64,000 bases of DNA from Erwinia aphidicola (GCF_024169515.1 NZ_JAMKCQ010000001.1:4402001-4466000), one strand, 5' to 3'; positions 39,880-54,200 are shown, counted from the stretch's first letter. The notes: generated by a model from the sequence alone, not told the origin. Translations and numbers: made by a program.

Positions 39880-42119
39880 GATGCCATGTCCCTATTCGCT
39901 GGTTTAACGGCCTGAGCGGGCTGTCCTTTTGGCCTGAAATGTTTATTCAGGATCTCATCTTTGCTGCCATCGAGCGTGATACGGCCGTTATCCATCACGA
40001 CGATGCGATCGACCAGCTGCAACAGCGCCAGACGGTGCGTGGCGATCACCAGCGTTTTCTTTTTTCCCCATGCCGACAGGTGATGTATCAGGTTCGCCTC
40101 GGAGATCTCATCCAGCCAGGCGGTGGGTTCATCCAGCAGCAATACCTGCGGCTGCATGATGATATGCCGCGCCAGCAGCAGTGCCTGGCGCTGGCCGCCG
40201 GAAAGCCCGACGCCGCCTTCGTGGATAAGGAAGTTCAGACCGTTCTCTTTTTGCTGCACAAAGGGCAGCGCGCCGCTGATGATCAGCGCCTGATGGATCT
40301 CTTCATCGGTAGCCTGCGGGCGGCCCATGGTAATGTTGTCACGCACCGAGCCAAAGAACAGCCGGGCGTGCTGGTTATGCAGCGCCACGTCGCGGCGTAA
40401 ATCTGCCGGATCGATCTGTTTGATGTTGACGTTATCCAGCACCACCTGCCCTTGCTGAACCTGCTGCATCCCGGCCAGCACCTGCAACAGCGTGGATTTC
40501 CCCGCGCCGTTTTTGCCCAGTACGGCAATCTTCTCGCCCGGCGCGATTTTCAGGCGGGCGATGGCCAGATTGGCGACTTTCTCTTCTTCGTCGTAATAGA
40601 ACACCGCGTCATTGAGCTGATACTCACCGGCGATTTGTGCCTTGTGGACCATTTTCTGGCCATCTTCCCGATCGATAGGCCGTTGCATCAGTTCATCCAG
40701 CCCTTTACGGGCAACTTTGGCCTGCTGCCAGCGGGAAAGCACGCCGGAGATCTGCGCCAGCGGCGCGATAGTGCGCGAGGCCAGAATGGTGGTTCCGACC
40801 AGCGCACCGGTGGTCATGTCGCCGTTCATCACCAGATAACACCCCACCAGCAGCACGATGGCATACACAATCGACTGCACTTCCTGCGTCCAGGTCATTA
40901 GCAGGCTGGTGAGAAAACGCTGACGCATACTGATATCGGCGGAGACTTCGTTGCAGTGGTTCCACTGGTTCTGGAAACGCTGTTCGGCGCGCATCAGTTT
41001 GATGTCTTCAAGGGATTCCACCGCTTCCACCAGCGAGGCGTTTCGCACCGCGGATTCGCGCATCCCTTCGCTGGCAAGCTTCGCCAGGGGTTTTTGGATA
41101 AGCAGACCGGGGATCAGCAACAGCGGAATGGCCAGCAGCACCACAAACACCAGCGGACCGCCAATCATCCACAGAATGACCGTGAACAGCAGGAAAAACG
41201 GCAGATCGGAAATCACGCTGATGGTGGTGGAGGTGATTAACTCGCGCACCGATTCCAGTTCACGGATTTGCGAAATAAAGGAGCCGGTGGACTTGGAACG
41301 GGCGCTGTTTTTAATGCGCAGCGCGCGGCCAAACACCCGGTCGGATATGCGCAGATCGGCGCGTTTCCCTACCACATCAGAAATATGGACGCGGACCATG
41401 CGCATCACGAATTCGAAAACAATGGCGATCATCACACCGCCAAATAGCACCCACAGCGTGGGGATGGACTGCGACGGCACCACGCGGTCGTAAACCTGCA
41501 TGGAGAACAACATGCCCGCGAGCGCCAGCACGTTGGCGATCATCGCTGCCACCATGATGTCGCTGTAGCGGCGCCAGTCTTTCAGCGCCAGCTCCCAGAA
41601 CCAGTTTCTTTTGTAGGGCTTGATGTAGTTATCAACGCGCGCATCGGGAATGGTTTGCAGCGGTCGCAGCAGCGTGATGCTCTGCACCCGCGCCAACAGT
41701 TGTTCAGCCGTCAGCGGCGTTTCCAGCCCCTGATCTTCGGTAAATTGCACGGCGCATTGGCCGCTGGCGTCCAGATGCGTCACCACGCCCAGTCGGCCAT
41801 TATCCAGCGCAACGATAAACGGCACCGACATCGGGTCGAGATCCGCCGGATGAAAATCGCGGGTCACGCGTGCCAGTCCGAGCTTTTGCGCCATCTCATC
41901 GAGCACGCTCTCCTGCGGTGCGCCCATTTCCCAGGCGAGGGTGGCTTTCACATGCTCTTCTGAGTAATCCAGACGATAGTGCCGGGCAACATCCAGCATG
42001 GCGCTCAGCCACGCCGCATACCCCTTTTGTTTCTCCGCCTGCGCGGCGCGACCGTCGACGACCGCTGCGTCGGGTGCGGTACTGCTTTTATCTGACATGG
42101 TCTCTTTATTCATCTGCAT
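39876..42119 (-). CDS. Type I secretion ABC transporter with C39-like domain
   Basis: Inner-membrane ATPase that drives export of the adhesin. The 747-residue protein has an N-terminal C39-like domain (about 30-165) in which the catalytic cysteine is absent (HYRLDYSEEHVKATLAWEMG), so it binds but does not cleave its substrate; then six membrane helices (about 185-460); then an ATPase with Walker A GKNGAGKSTLL, signature GLSGGQRQALLL, Walker B QVLLLDEPTAWLDE and switch histidine ATHRLA. AGGGA lies 4 bases before ATG 42119; ATGs at 42113 and 42098 are alternatives. Inactive C39-like domains are usual for exporters of giant adhesins (LapB/BapC type). Confidence 0.92.
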   Translation of the reverse strand: MQMNKETMSDKSSTAPDAAVVDGRAAQAEKQKGYAAWLSAMLDVARHYRLDYSEEHVKATLAWEMGAPQESVLDEMAQKLGLARVTRDFHPADLDPMSVPFIVALDNGRLGVVTHLDASGQCAVQFTEDQGLETPLTAEQLLARVQSITLLRPLQTIPDARVDNYIKPYKRNWFWELALKDWRRYSDIMVAAMIANVLALAGMLFSMQVYDRVVPSQSIPTLWVLFGGVMIAIVFEFVMRMVRVHISDVVGKRADLRISDRVFGRALRIKNSARSKSTGSFISQIRELESVRELITSTTISVISDLPFFLLFTVILWMIGGPLVFVVLLAIPLLLIPGLLIQKPLAKLASEGMRESAVRNASLVEAVESLEDIKLMRAEQRFQNQWNHCNEVSADISMRQRFLTSLLMTWTQEVQSIVYAIVLLVGCYLVMNGDMTTGALVGTTILASRTIAPLAQISGVLSRWQQAKVARKGLDELMQRPIDREDGQKMVHKAQIAGEYQLNDAVFYYDEEEKVANLAIARLKIAPGEKIAVLGKNGAGKSTLLQVLAGMQQVQQGQVVLDNVNIKQIDPADLRRDVALHNQHARLFFGSVRDNITMGRPQATDEEIHQALIISGALPFVQQKENGLNFLIHEGGVGLSGGQRQALLLARHIIMQPQVLLLDEPTAWLDEISEANLIHHLSAWGKKKTLVIATHRLALLQLVDRIVVMDNGRITLDGSKDEILNKHFRPKGQPAQAVKPANRDMAS

Positions 42120-42229
42120 TGTTCCCTAATTCACTGTTCCTTCACGTTCATTCCAGAACATGATTATGGAGCGGGAGCAGCGGAGCAGAGACTGTGCCCT
42201 CTGCCCCGCCGCCTTCCATTTGCCGTTAA

Positions 42230-45200
42230 TTAGCCAACCACTAATTGATGGTTTGCCAGCAGCGTCGCCAGATCGGTGTGGACGTTGGTCAGCGTCGCGA
42301 TGGTCGTCATCGACTGCGCCGTGCCGCTGCCATCCAGATCAACCTTAATCACCGTGTTGTTACCTTCGGTGGTCACGCTCAGGTAATTCGCCAGATTGCC
42401 AACGCCTGAACCCAGCGTCGCGACGCCGTTAACGTAGCTGGCGTCCGCCGTACCGCTGTACCCGCTCGACTGCAACAGGTCACTCAGATCAAGACGGTCG
42501 GTATTCGCCGTCCCTTCCCAGGTCCCAACCTTGAAGCCGTTGATGGTGTCGACACCGTTGCCGCCGGTGGCATCGCTGCTGTCCAGCAACTTGTACAGCA
42601 GCGTGTCGTGCCCACCTTTACCCAGGTTGAAGGTGTCATTACCACCGCGTCCTTCGAACACGTTATTACCTGCACTGCCGGTGATAACATCGTCGTAATT
42701 CGACCCGGCAATCCCCTCGATATCCTTGAAGGTCGCCGTGTTGAATCCGGTGTTCTGTGCGCTGCTGCTGCTGAGATCTACCGTGACCCCGCTGGTGGCG
42801 TTTTTAAAATCGACGATATCCTGACCGCCGGTGGCGCTCCATGTCGCATGGTCTGACGAGCTGCTCCAGCCGCCGCCACCGTTGTAAACGTAGGTGCCGC
42901 TTTCAGCGATAAACGTGTCGTTATAGCCGGTGCCGGTGAGGGTGCCGCTGGTCCCGCCGTTCGCCGCGTCTGCGGTGAGCGAATAGCTGCTGGTGCCGTC
43001 GCCTGCGCTCAGGTCTGTCCAGGTGGCATTGGTGGACACGCCGTTGATGTTGCGCACCAGCACCGCCGAATACGTTTCATTCGGATCCAGACCGTAGAAG
43101 TTCACCAGCGCTGAGGAGTCGTTGACGCCTACGCCCGACTGGGCGTTGATGATCTGCGACGCCACCAGTTCACCGGCGGAGTTGTAGAGCTGCACGGTAT
43201 TGCCGTAGAACACGTTCATGCCTTCGCCGTCGAGAATGCGCAGGTGGAGAGCCGTGCCGTCCGCAATGCTGGCATTGTTGGCGATGTACACCACTTTGCC
43301 GTTTGCCTGCGACACCAGCAGATCCTGCGTACCGTTCCAGTCGTAATCGAGGGTCGCAATCCCCGTTACGTTGACCAGTGAGGAAGCAAGCGTACTGCTG
43401 CTCCAGCCTTTGCCGGTACCGTCGTTAACATACAGTTGGGCGGTCTGGCTGGCCGAATAGGTGCTGAACTTGATGATGTCCATGTCACCGTCGCCGTCCC
43501 AGTCCACGGCAGCTGACAGATAACCGGCGGACGCGGCATTGGTGGTCGATGTTTCGACAGCGGTTGGCGTGGTCAACAACGTTCCCTGCCCGCTGTTGTA
43601 GTAAATCGCACCGCCATAGTTGTAGCTGCCGTTAGGGTTCAGACCGGAAGAAATGTACAAATCCATCAGGCCGTCGCCGTTGAAATCCGCCCAGGTCATT
43701 GAGACGGCCGTGGTGGTGTTCGCGGCATTCGGCACAAAGACGTTGGCGATGTTCTGCGTTTCCGTCAGCGCACCTGTGCCACTGTTGTTGATCACCGTCA
43801 GCGCATAGGCACCGCTGCGGTTGGTATGCTGCACAATGTCGACCGTACCGTCATTGTTAATGTCCACGCCGGAAATTTCCCGGTAGGTGACCCCGGCAAG
43901 ACCGGCCGCTCCGTATGTACCATCTGGCGACAGCACCCCGTTGTTATTGACCAGATAGCTGCGGGAGTCGCCGCCTGCATCGCCGTATGCCATGTCCAGC
44001 CAGCCATCACCGGTTTTGTCATAAGCCATGATCCCGCCGTACCAGATGGTTGTGCCGATAGCCTGCTGACCGTAGGTATAAGTGCCATCCGTGTTCGCCG
44101 TCCATTTGCCCTGGATACTGCCGCCGTAGTTGGTTTCCGTCGCATAAATGTCTGAGGTGCCATTACGGTCGGTATCCGCCAGCGTATAACTCACCACGAT
44201 GTTGCCGCGGGAGTTGGTCAGCGTGGTGCCGCTATAGCTGTTCAGACCCGAGCTGGTGTAATCAGAGATACCGGTGACCACGTTCCACAAGCCACTGCTG
44301 TTCAGGCTGAATGCCATCGCATTGGTGGTGGTGGCCCCAGCGGTGCTCGCCCAGCTGGTGTCCACCGCCGTTTCGGCATAAACCACCAGAGAACCGTGGC
44401 TGATCCCCGCCTCGTTACCGTTGCCCGCGCTGCTTCTGACCTGTGCAGTCACATCATACGTCGCCAGTGCCAGTGAACCCGGCAGCTGCAAATACCAGGT
44501 GTTGTTGATCGGATCGACCACCACCGCACCGCCGGATTCCGAGGTATAGGTGACGCCGTTCACCACTACCTGTACATACATCCCCTCACCCAACGCTTCA
44601 GATAGCGTACCGCTGATGATCGGCGTCGTATCCTGGGTCGATTCACCGGTCACGGTGGCAATCGTGGTCGGAATCGAGGTATCGACCGTCAGGGTGAAGT
44701 CTGACGACGACGTGACGTTGCCCGCCAGATCCTGCGAGGTCGCGACGTAAATATAGGTCCCGTCAGCCAGCGCGGAATCCGAGAAGGTCCACGCCAGGCC
44801 CACCACCGTCGCGACGCCAACGTACACCCCGTTGCGGTAGATCTTCAGCACTTCGCCGTCGGCCAGCGCTTTGCTCAGCGTGCCGCTCAGCGTCGGCGCG
44901 GTTTCGTCGGTGTGGGTGCCGGAACCGAACGATCCCTGACGGTCCCCCTTATTGTCGGAATAGCTGGCGATAGTCGCCTGCGCTTCCGGGTTCAGCGTAT
45001 CAACCGTCACCCGCTGAGAACCGACCGCCCCGGTGTTACCCGCCAGATCGATCACCCGCACCTGCACGTTGTAAACGCCATCGCCGAGTACGGTACCGGT
45101 AGCGTCATAGCTCCAGGTGCGTCCGCGGGTGACGACGTCAATCCATGTCTGACCGCCATCGAGGCTGATCTGCGCCCATTCATCGCTCGCAAGCGTTGCA

Positions 45201-48200
45201 CTCAGGTTGCCGGAGAACGTCAGCGTGGTATCGCTGGTGATGAAATCATGGCTGTTATCACCGGTATCGGTGCTGATCGCGCCAATGGTGATGGCTTGCG
45301 ATGGCGCAGTGGTGTCAATCGTCACCACCTGCTGCGCGGTTTGGCCGACGTTACCGGCCTGATCGACCACGCGTACCTGATACAGCGTTTGCCCGTCGGT
45401 CAGCGTGCGACCATCGCTATAGCTCCACTTCAGGCCGGAGAGCGCAACGGTCGTCCAGCTCGCGCCGTTATCAATACTGATCTGCACCACTTCGCCCGCG
45501 CCCAGCGCCTGTCCGATAGAACCGGTCACGGTCAGCGAGGTATCACTGGTGATGAAATCGCTGGCAGACACACCGGTGTCGGTGGCGATGCTGTCGATGG
45601 TCACAGTTTTGCTGCTGTCCGGCGCCACGGTATCCACGGTGACAACCTGACTGGAGATGCTGCCCACGTTACCGGCGGCATCTACCACGCGAACATAGTA
45701 GGTGTAATCCCCGTCGGTCAGCGTGCGGTCATCAACGTACCTCCAGCGCGTGCCGATGGTGGTCGTATTGAGCCACGTCACCCCCCCATCAAGGCTGATC
45801 TGCGCATATTCATCCGCCGCCAGCGTCGCGCCGAGCGTGCCGCTCACGGTCAGCGAAGTGTCGCTGGTGACGAAATCGCTGCTGCTCAGACCGGTGTCGT
45901 TGCTGACAGCATCAATGCTGATGGTTTTACTGCTGTCCGGGGCGACGGTGTCGATGGTCACCACCTGACTGGCGGTTGCGCCGACGTTACCGGCCAGATC
46001 TACCACGCGCATCTGATAGTTGTAGTCGCCATCGGCCAGCGTACGGCTGTCGATGTAGGTCCACGTCAGGCCACTGATATTGACATCTTTCCAGGTGGTG
46101 CCGCCGTCGATGCTGATCTGCGCATATTCATCCGCATTCAGCGCCGCGCCCAGCGTGCCGCGCAGGTTGATGGTGTTATCGCTGGTGATGAAATCAGTAC
46201 TGCTCAGGCCGGTATCCTGCGAAACCGCATCGATAGTGATCGACTGGCTGGCCGTTGGCGCTACGGTGTCAATAACCACCGTTTTCGTCGCCGTCGAACC
46301 AACGTTCCCCGCCGCATCAATCACCCGGACGTTATAGGTGTATGACCCGTCCGCCAGCGCGCTGCCCGGGGCATAACTCCACGTGGTGCCCACCACGGTG
46401 AGCGTCTGCCAGCTGATGCCGCCGTCGAGGCTGATTTGCGCCGACTCGGCATTGCCCAGCGCCGCACTCAGCCCGCCTTTCAGCGTGATGGTGTTATCGC
46501 TGGTGACAAAGTCCGTATTGCTGCGCCCGGTATCTTCACTCAGCGAATCAATGGTGATGGTCATCGACGGCGCCGTGGTATCCACGGAAATCTCGTGGAT
46601 GTCGCTGCCGGTGTTGCCGATGCTGTTGGTGACGGAAGCGGTGATTGCGTAGTTATTGCCATCCGCCAGCGCTGACACCGCGTTGGCGCTGAGGTTGAGC
46701 GTCCAGCTCAGATCCGCCGCGACCGAAGTGGTGTACGTCTGCCCGTTGAGCGTCACGGTGACGAGGCTGTTCGCCGGTGCGGTGGTGGTGCCGCTGATAG
46801 CGAGCGAAGTGCCGTGCTCGGCGGCGTTCACCACGTCGTCCTGCGCGAAGGTGTTGATGCTTATGGTTGGCATCTCACCGCTCAGGGTAACGGACGATGC
46901 TGCCGACACCGGGTTGCCCGCCACATCACTGACGGATGCGCTGACGGTATAGCTGCCGTCCGCCGCGCCGAGGAAATCCGCCGCCGGAACGGTCACACTC
47001 CAGGTGCCGTCAGAGGCCACCGTGGCGTGATACTCACGGTGATTAAATGTGACGGTCACCGTCTGACCGGCTTCTGCGCTGGTTGTCCCGCCGATCGCCT
47101 GACCGGCATGCTGCTCGGCGGAGTTGATGATGTCATCACCGGCAATGGTGTTGATGGTCAGGGTCGGCGCGAGGGTATCGACAATCACCGACGCATTCGC
47201 CGACGCCGGGTTCCCGGCCACGTCGCTGGTGCTGGCGGTGACCGTCAGCGTGCCGTCCTGCAGGGCCGCAACGTCATTTTGCGGAACCTGCACCGACCAT
47301 AGGCCGTCGGCGCTCACCTGCGTGGTATAAGTGACGCCGTTCAGCGTCACGTGCACCGTTTGCCCCGCCTGCGCCGTCGTGGTGCCGCTCAGGGTTAACG
47401 CCTGGCCCAGCTCCGCTGCATTCAGGATCCCGTCCGCGGCGATCGGATTGATCAGCAGCGCCGGTGCGGTGGTATCAACCGTCACGTCATGCGTGGCGCT
47501 GACCGGGTTGCCTGCAGTATCGCTGGCGCTGGCTGTTACGGTGTAATTACCGTCAGTCAGTTTCGCCACATCGGTCGCCGGTATGCTTAGCGTCCAGTCA
47601 CCTTTGACATCCACCTGCACAGTGTAGGTTTTGCCGTTCAGCACGACGGCCACCTCTGTTCCGGACACCAGTTTTTCGCTGCTGCCGGACAGCGTCAGGC
47701 TGTTACCCTGTTCCGCCGCATTGATAATGTCGTCCTGCGCAATGGTATCGATGCTCAGGCTGAGGGCATCAGTAATGACGGTGATCAGATGGTCAGTGCT
47801 GCCGGTGTTGCCCGCGTTATCGGTAATGCTGACCGTAAATGTCGTATCACCGGAAGCCAATGCGCTAATGGCGTTGGCCGGAACGCCGATGCTCCAGTTA
47901 CCGCGGGCGTCAACCACGGTGGTGTAGGTATGGCCGTCGATCACCAGCGTCACCAGATTGCCTGCCTGCGTGCCGGTGCTGCCACCGGTGATCACCTGCG
48001 CCTGCGCATGTTCGGCGGTATTCAGCACATCGTCACCGGCGACGGTGTTGATGGTTACCACCGGCGCGGTCACGTCAACCAGCAATGAGCCGGTGGCGCG
48101 GCTGCTGTTACCGGCGATATCGCTGACGCTGGCGCTCACGGTGTAAGTCCCGTCAGCCAGCGCGCCTGCACTGGCCGCCGGTAGCGTGGTGCTCCACGTC

Positions 48201-51200
48201 CCGTCTGCCGCCACGTTCGCCGTGTAGGTCTGGCCGTTAAGCGTCAGGGTGACCTGCTGGCCGGCTTCGGCGGTGGAGGTTCCGCCGATCGCCACGTCCG
48301 CCCCCGCTTCCGCGCCGTTGAGCACGTTATCACCGGCGATGGTGTTGATGGTCAGGGTTGGCGCTGTCGCATCCACCTGCGCCGTATTTGCCGCCGTGGC
48401 GCCGTTGCCCGCCGCGTTGCTCACGCTCACGGACACCGTTGCGTCACCGTCTTTCAGTGCCTTCATGTCCGCTGCCGCCACGGTGATGCTCCAGCTGCCG
48501 TCGGCCTGCACGCGGGTGGTGTACTGATGACCGGCAAAGTTTACGCTGACATCGCGACCGGCTTCGACGTTCTGCGTGGTGCCGCTCAGGGTCAGATCCG
48601 CCGCTTTCTCCGCCGCGTTAATGATGCCGTCGCTGGCAATGGTATCGACGCCGATCGCCACGCTGCTCAGATCAACGGTGATGTTTTGCGTGATGGTCAC
48701 CGGGTTACCGGAGGCATCCGCGCCGCTGACGACGATCGCCAGCTGACCCGCAGGCCACTTCGCCACGTCTGCCGCCGGAACCGCCGCCGACCAGCTGCCG
48801 TTCGCGCCGACCGTGGCAGCATAATCAGTGCCGTTGACGGTCACGGTGACGCTGCTGCCCGCGGCGATATCAGAGCTGGTGCCGCTGATGATCTGGTTTT
48901 GATTAATCTCGATGCTGTTGACGATATCGTCACCGGCAACCGTATTGATGCGCAGGCCCGGCAATCCGGCGTCGATGCCGATCTGGCGATCGCCGCTGCC
49001 GGTATTGCCGTGTTGGTTGGTGACGCTCGCGCTGACGGTCAGGTCGCCGTCGCCCAGCGCCTGCAAATCGGCCGCCGGAACGCTGACGCTCCAGCTCAGA
49101 TCCGCCTGCACTTCGGCCTGGTAGGTGTGACCGCCGAGCGTAACGGTGACGGTGTCACCGGCCGCCGCGTTGCTCACGCGCCCGCTCAGGGTCTGGTCTG
49201 CCGCCGCTTCGGCGGCGTTGATGATGTTATCACCCGCCACAGCATTAATGATGACGGAAGGCAGCGAGGTATCAACCAGCAGGTTAGCGCTTTCGGTGAT
49301 GGCGTTGCCGACATCGCTGTTGGCGCTGGCTGTTACGCTGTAGTTGGCTTCCCCAAGCGCTGCCAGTGCGCTGGCCGGAACGGTCAGGCTCCAGACGCCC
49401 GCGGCAATTTGCGCGCTGTAAGTGACGCCGTTCAGCGTGACGCTGACCTGAGTGCCGTCACTCAGGTTGCTGCCGGTGCCGGAAATCGTTAGATCTGCAC
49501 CTTTTTCAACGGCGTTGAGTACGTTGTCCTGCGCGATAGCGTCAATGCTGATGCCCGGCAGGCCGGTATCTACGGTCACATTGTGCGTCTGCGAACCGGT
49601 ATTACCGGCGCTGTCAGTGATGCTGACGCTCACGGTGTAAGTGCCGTCAGAGATCCCGCCGATCGCGCTGGCCGGTACGCCGACGCTCCAGTTGCCGCTG
49701 GCATCCACCACGGTGTTATAGGTATGGCCGTCGATCACCACGCTCACGCTGTTACCGCTGACCGTACCCGTACTGCTGCCGCTGATCACCTGCGCCTGCG
49801 CGTGTTCGGTGCGGTTAATGACGTCGTCACCGGCGATGGTGTTGATGGTCACCACCGGCGCGGTCGCGTCAACCAGCAACGCGCTGGTCACCCCGGTGCG
49901 GTTACCGGCGATATCGCTGACGCTGGCGCTCACGGTATAGGTTCCGTCAGCCAGCGCGCCTGCACTCGCCGCCGGTAGCGTGGTGCTCCACGTCCCGTCT
50001 GCCGCCACGCTCGCCGTGAAGGTCTGACCGTTAAGCGTCAGGGTGACCTGCTGACCAGCTTCGGCGGTGGAGGTTCCGCCGATCGCCACGTCCGCCCCCG
50101 CTTCCGCGCCGTTGAGCACGTTATCACCGGCGATGGTGTTGATGGTCAGCGTTGGCGCAGCGGTATCCACTTGCGCCGTATTTGCCGCCGTGGCGCCGTT
50201 GCCCGCCGCGTTGCTCACGCTCACGGACACCGTTGCGTCGCCCTCTTTCAGCGCCGCCATGTCCGCTGCCGGGACGGTAACGCTCCAGCTGCCGTCGGCC
50301 TGCACGCGGGTGGTGTACTGATGACCGGCAAAGTTAACGCTCACATCGCGACCGGCTCCGACATTCAGCGTGGTGCCGCTCAGGGTCAGATCCGCCGCTT
50401 TCTCCGCCGCGTTAATGATGCCGTCGCTGGCGATGGTATCGACGCTGATTGCCACACTGGCGAGATCGACGTTGATATCGTTTGAAATCGTGACGCTGTT
50501 TCCGGCTGAACTGGTGCCGGTAACGGATACCGTCAGCGCGCCCGCAGGCCAGCTGGCAACGTCCGCTGCCGGAACCGCCGCTGACCAGCTGCCGTTGGCG
50601 GTCACGCTCGCGTGGTACTCAACGCCGTTAACCGTGACGGTGACGCTGCTGCCCGCGGTCAGGCCGGTGCTGGTGCCGCTGATGATCTGATTTTGATTAA
50701 TCTCGATGCTGTTGACGATGTCGTCACCGGCAACGGTATTGATGCGCAGGCCCGGCAAACCGGCGTCGATGACGATCTGGCGATCGCCGCTGCCGGTATT
50801 GCCGTGCTGGTTGGTGACGCTCGCGCTGACGGTCAGGTCGCCGTCGCCCAGCGCCTGCAAATCGGCCGCCGGAACGCTGACGCTCCAGCTCAGATCCGCC
50901 TGCACTTTGGCTTCGTAAGTGTGGCCGCCGAGCGTAACGGTGACGGTGTCCCCGGCCGCCGCGTTGCTCACGCGCCCGCTCAGGGTCTGATCGGCCACCA
51001 CTTCGGCTGCGTTGATGATGTCATCGCCCGCAATCATGCTGAGGGTCACCGACGGCAGCGCGCTGTCGACCAGTACGCCGTGCGTCGTGCTGCCGGTGTT
51101 GCCTGCGGCATCGACGGTGGAGGCGGTCAGGCTGTAATTCGCCTCGCCGAGCTGAGCCACATCCGCCGCCGGAACGTTCAGCGTCCACGCGCCGCCGCTG

Positions 51201-54200
51201 ACGCTGGCAGAGTAGTCCTTGCCGTTCAGGTTCAGCGTCACGGTGGAACCGTCCGCGCCGCTGCTGGTGCCGCTCACCGTCAGGGCTTCGCCTTTCTCGA
51301 TGGCGTTGATCACGTCGTCAGCCGCCACGGTACTGATGGTCAGCACCGGCGCGGCGGTGTCTACGGTCACCACGTGCGAGGCTGAGCCCGGATTGCCCGC
51401 CGCATCGGCGACAGTGGCGGTAATGGTGTAGCTTTTGTCAGCCAGACCGCTGACCACGGCGGCAGGCACGCCGACGCTCCAGTTGCCGCTGGCATCCACC
51501 GCAGCGGTGTAGCGGCTGCCGTCGATGACCACGGTGACCAGGCCGCCCGCCGGAACGCCGGTAGATGAACCGCTGATGATAAGGTTCTGCTGGTGTTCAT
51601 GGGCGTTGACAATGTCGTCTGCAGAAACGGTGTTGATGGCAAGCGTTGGCGCGGTCACGTCCACCAGTAACGCGCTGGTCACGCCGGTGCGGTTACCGGC
51701 GATATCGCTGACGCTGGCGCTCACGGTGTAAGTCCCGTCAGCCAGCCCTGCCGCATCTGCCGCCGGAACCGCCGTGCTCCAGGTGCCGTCCGCCGCCACG
51801 CTCGCCGTGTAGGTCTGGCCGTTAAGCGTCAGGGTGACCTGCTGACCGGCTTCGGCGGTGGAGGTTCCGCCGATCGCCACGTCCGCCCCCGCTTCCGCGC
51901 CGTTAAGCACGTTATCACCGGCGATGGTGTTGATGGTCAGGGTTGGCGCAGCGGTATCCACTTCCACGGTATTCGCTGCCGTGGCGCCGTTGCCCGCCGC
52001 GTTAGTCACGCTCACGGACACCGTTGCGTCGCCGTCTTTCAGCGCCGCCATGTCCGCTGCCGGAACGGTGACGCTCCAGCTGCCGTCCGTTTCTACCTGC
52101 GCGGTATAGCTATGACCGGCGAAAATCACCGTGACCTTCTGACCGGCTTCGACATTCAGCGTGGTGCCGCTCAGGGTCAGGTCCGCCGCTTTCTCCGCCG
52201 CGTTAATGATGTCATCGGCCGCGACAGTGTCGATAGCAATCGCCACACTGGTGAGATCCACGGTGATATCGTTTGAAATCGTGACGCTGTTACCGGCTGA
52301 ACTGGTGCCGGTAACGGATACCGTCAGCGCGCCCGCAGGCCAGCTGGCAACGTCCGCTGCCGGAACCGCCGCTGACCAGCTGCCGTTGGCGGTCACGGTC
52401 GCGTGGTACTCAACGCTGTTAACCGTGACGGTGACGCTGCTGCCTGCGGTCAGGCCGGTGCTAGTGCCGCTGATGATCTGATTCTGATTGATCTCGATGC
52501 TGTTGACGATGTCGTCACCGGCAACGGTATTGATGCGCAGGCCGGGGATCGCGGCGTCAATAGCAATGTCGCGCTCACCGGATCCGGTGTTGCCGCTGAT
52601 ATTGGTCACCGTTGCGGAGACTTTCAGCGCGCCGTCGCCCATGGCAGCGAGATCGGCGGCAGGGATCGTCAGGCTCCACGTAAAATCATCTTCGACGGTG
52701 GCGTAATACGTTTTTCCACCCACGGTGACGGTCACCTGCTGTCCCGCTTCCGCATGGATAACGGTGCCGCCGATCGCCTGATCGGCCTTCACTTCGGTGG
52801 CGTTGATGATGTCATCACCGGCCACCACGTTGATGGTCACCGCCGGGCTGTCGGAGGAAGTTTGCAGCCCTTTGCTCACTGACCCGCTGTTGCCGACATC
52901 ATCGGTGCCGCGCACGCTAACCTGATACAACGCCTGGCCCAGATTCGCCAGATCGCTGGCCGGAATGTCCGCGCTCCATGCGCCGTCGGCCACGGTGCCC
53001 TGATACTCCAGACCGTTAAGGGTAACGATAACCGTCACGCCATCCATCAGACCGGTCACAGTGCCGGTGATGGTCAGCGTTGAAAGCGCTTCGGTGGCGT
53101 TAAGAATGTTGTCGCCGCCTGCCATGTCGTTGATGGTAAAGACCGGCGCGGCAGTATTGACCACCACGTTTTGCCCGGCCGAACCGACGTTACCGGCGGT
53201 GTCTGCCGCGCTGGCGGTGACCTTATAGCTGCCGTCCGCGAGGCCGCTGATGATGCTGGCCGGTACGCCGACGCTCCAGTTGCCGCTGGCATCCACCACG
53301 GTGTTATAGCTATGGCCGTCGATCACCACGTTCACGATGTTACCGCTCACCGTACCCGTGCTGCTGCCGCTGATCACCAGCGCCTGCGCGTGTTCGGTAC
53401 TGTTAATGACGTCGTCACCGGCGATGGTGTTGATGGTCACTTCCGGCGCGGTCGCGTCAACCTGCAATGAGCCGCTGGCGCGGCTGCTGTTACCGGCGAT
53501 ATCGCTGACGCTGGCGCTCACGGTGTAAGTCCCGTCAGCCAGCCCTGCCGCATCTGCCGCCGGTAGCGTGGTGCTCCACGTCCCGTCCGCCGCCACGCTC
53601 GCCGTGTAGGTCTGGCCGTTAAGCGTCAGGGTGACCTGCTGACCGGCTTCGGCGGTGGACGTTCCGCCGATCGCCACGTCCGCCCCCGCTTCCGCGCCGT
53701 TAAGCACGTTGTCACCGGCGATGGTGTTGATGGTCAGCGTTGGCGCTGTCGCATCCACCAGCGCCGTATTTGCCGCCGTGGCGCCGTTGCCCGCCGCGTT
53801 GCTCACGCTCACGGACACCGTTGCGTCGCCCTCTTTCAGCGCCGCCATGTCCGCTGCCGGGACGGTAACGCTCCAGCTGCCGTCGGCCTGCACGCGGGTG
53901 GTGTACTGATGACCGGCAAAGTTAACGCTCACATCGCGACCGGCTCCGACATTCAGCGTGGTGCCGCTCAGGGTCAGATCCGCCGCTTTCTCCGCCGCGT
54001 TAATGATGCCGTCGCTGGCGATGGTATCGACGCTGATTGCCACACTGGCGAGATCGACGTTGATATCGTTTGAAATCGTGACGCTGTTTCCGGCTGAACT
54101 GGTGCCGGTAACGGATACCGTCAGCGCGCCCGCAGGCCAGCTGGCAACGTCCGCTGCCGGAACCGCCGCTGACCAGCTGCCGTTGGCGGTCACGCTCGCG

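Noticed and set aside
44912-46345. Long plus-strand open frame (477 codons) opposite the adhesin, and many similar ones between 43.8 and 60.4 kb
   Set aside because: They are frame shadows of the repetitive, GC-rich adhesin gene: they repeat with the same period as the Ig-like domains, lack ribosome sites and have His/Arg/Gly-rich composition without family resemblance.
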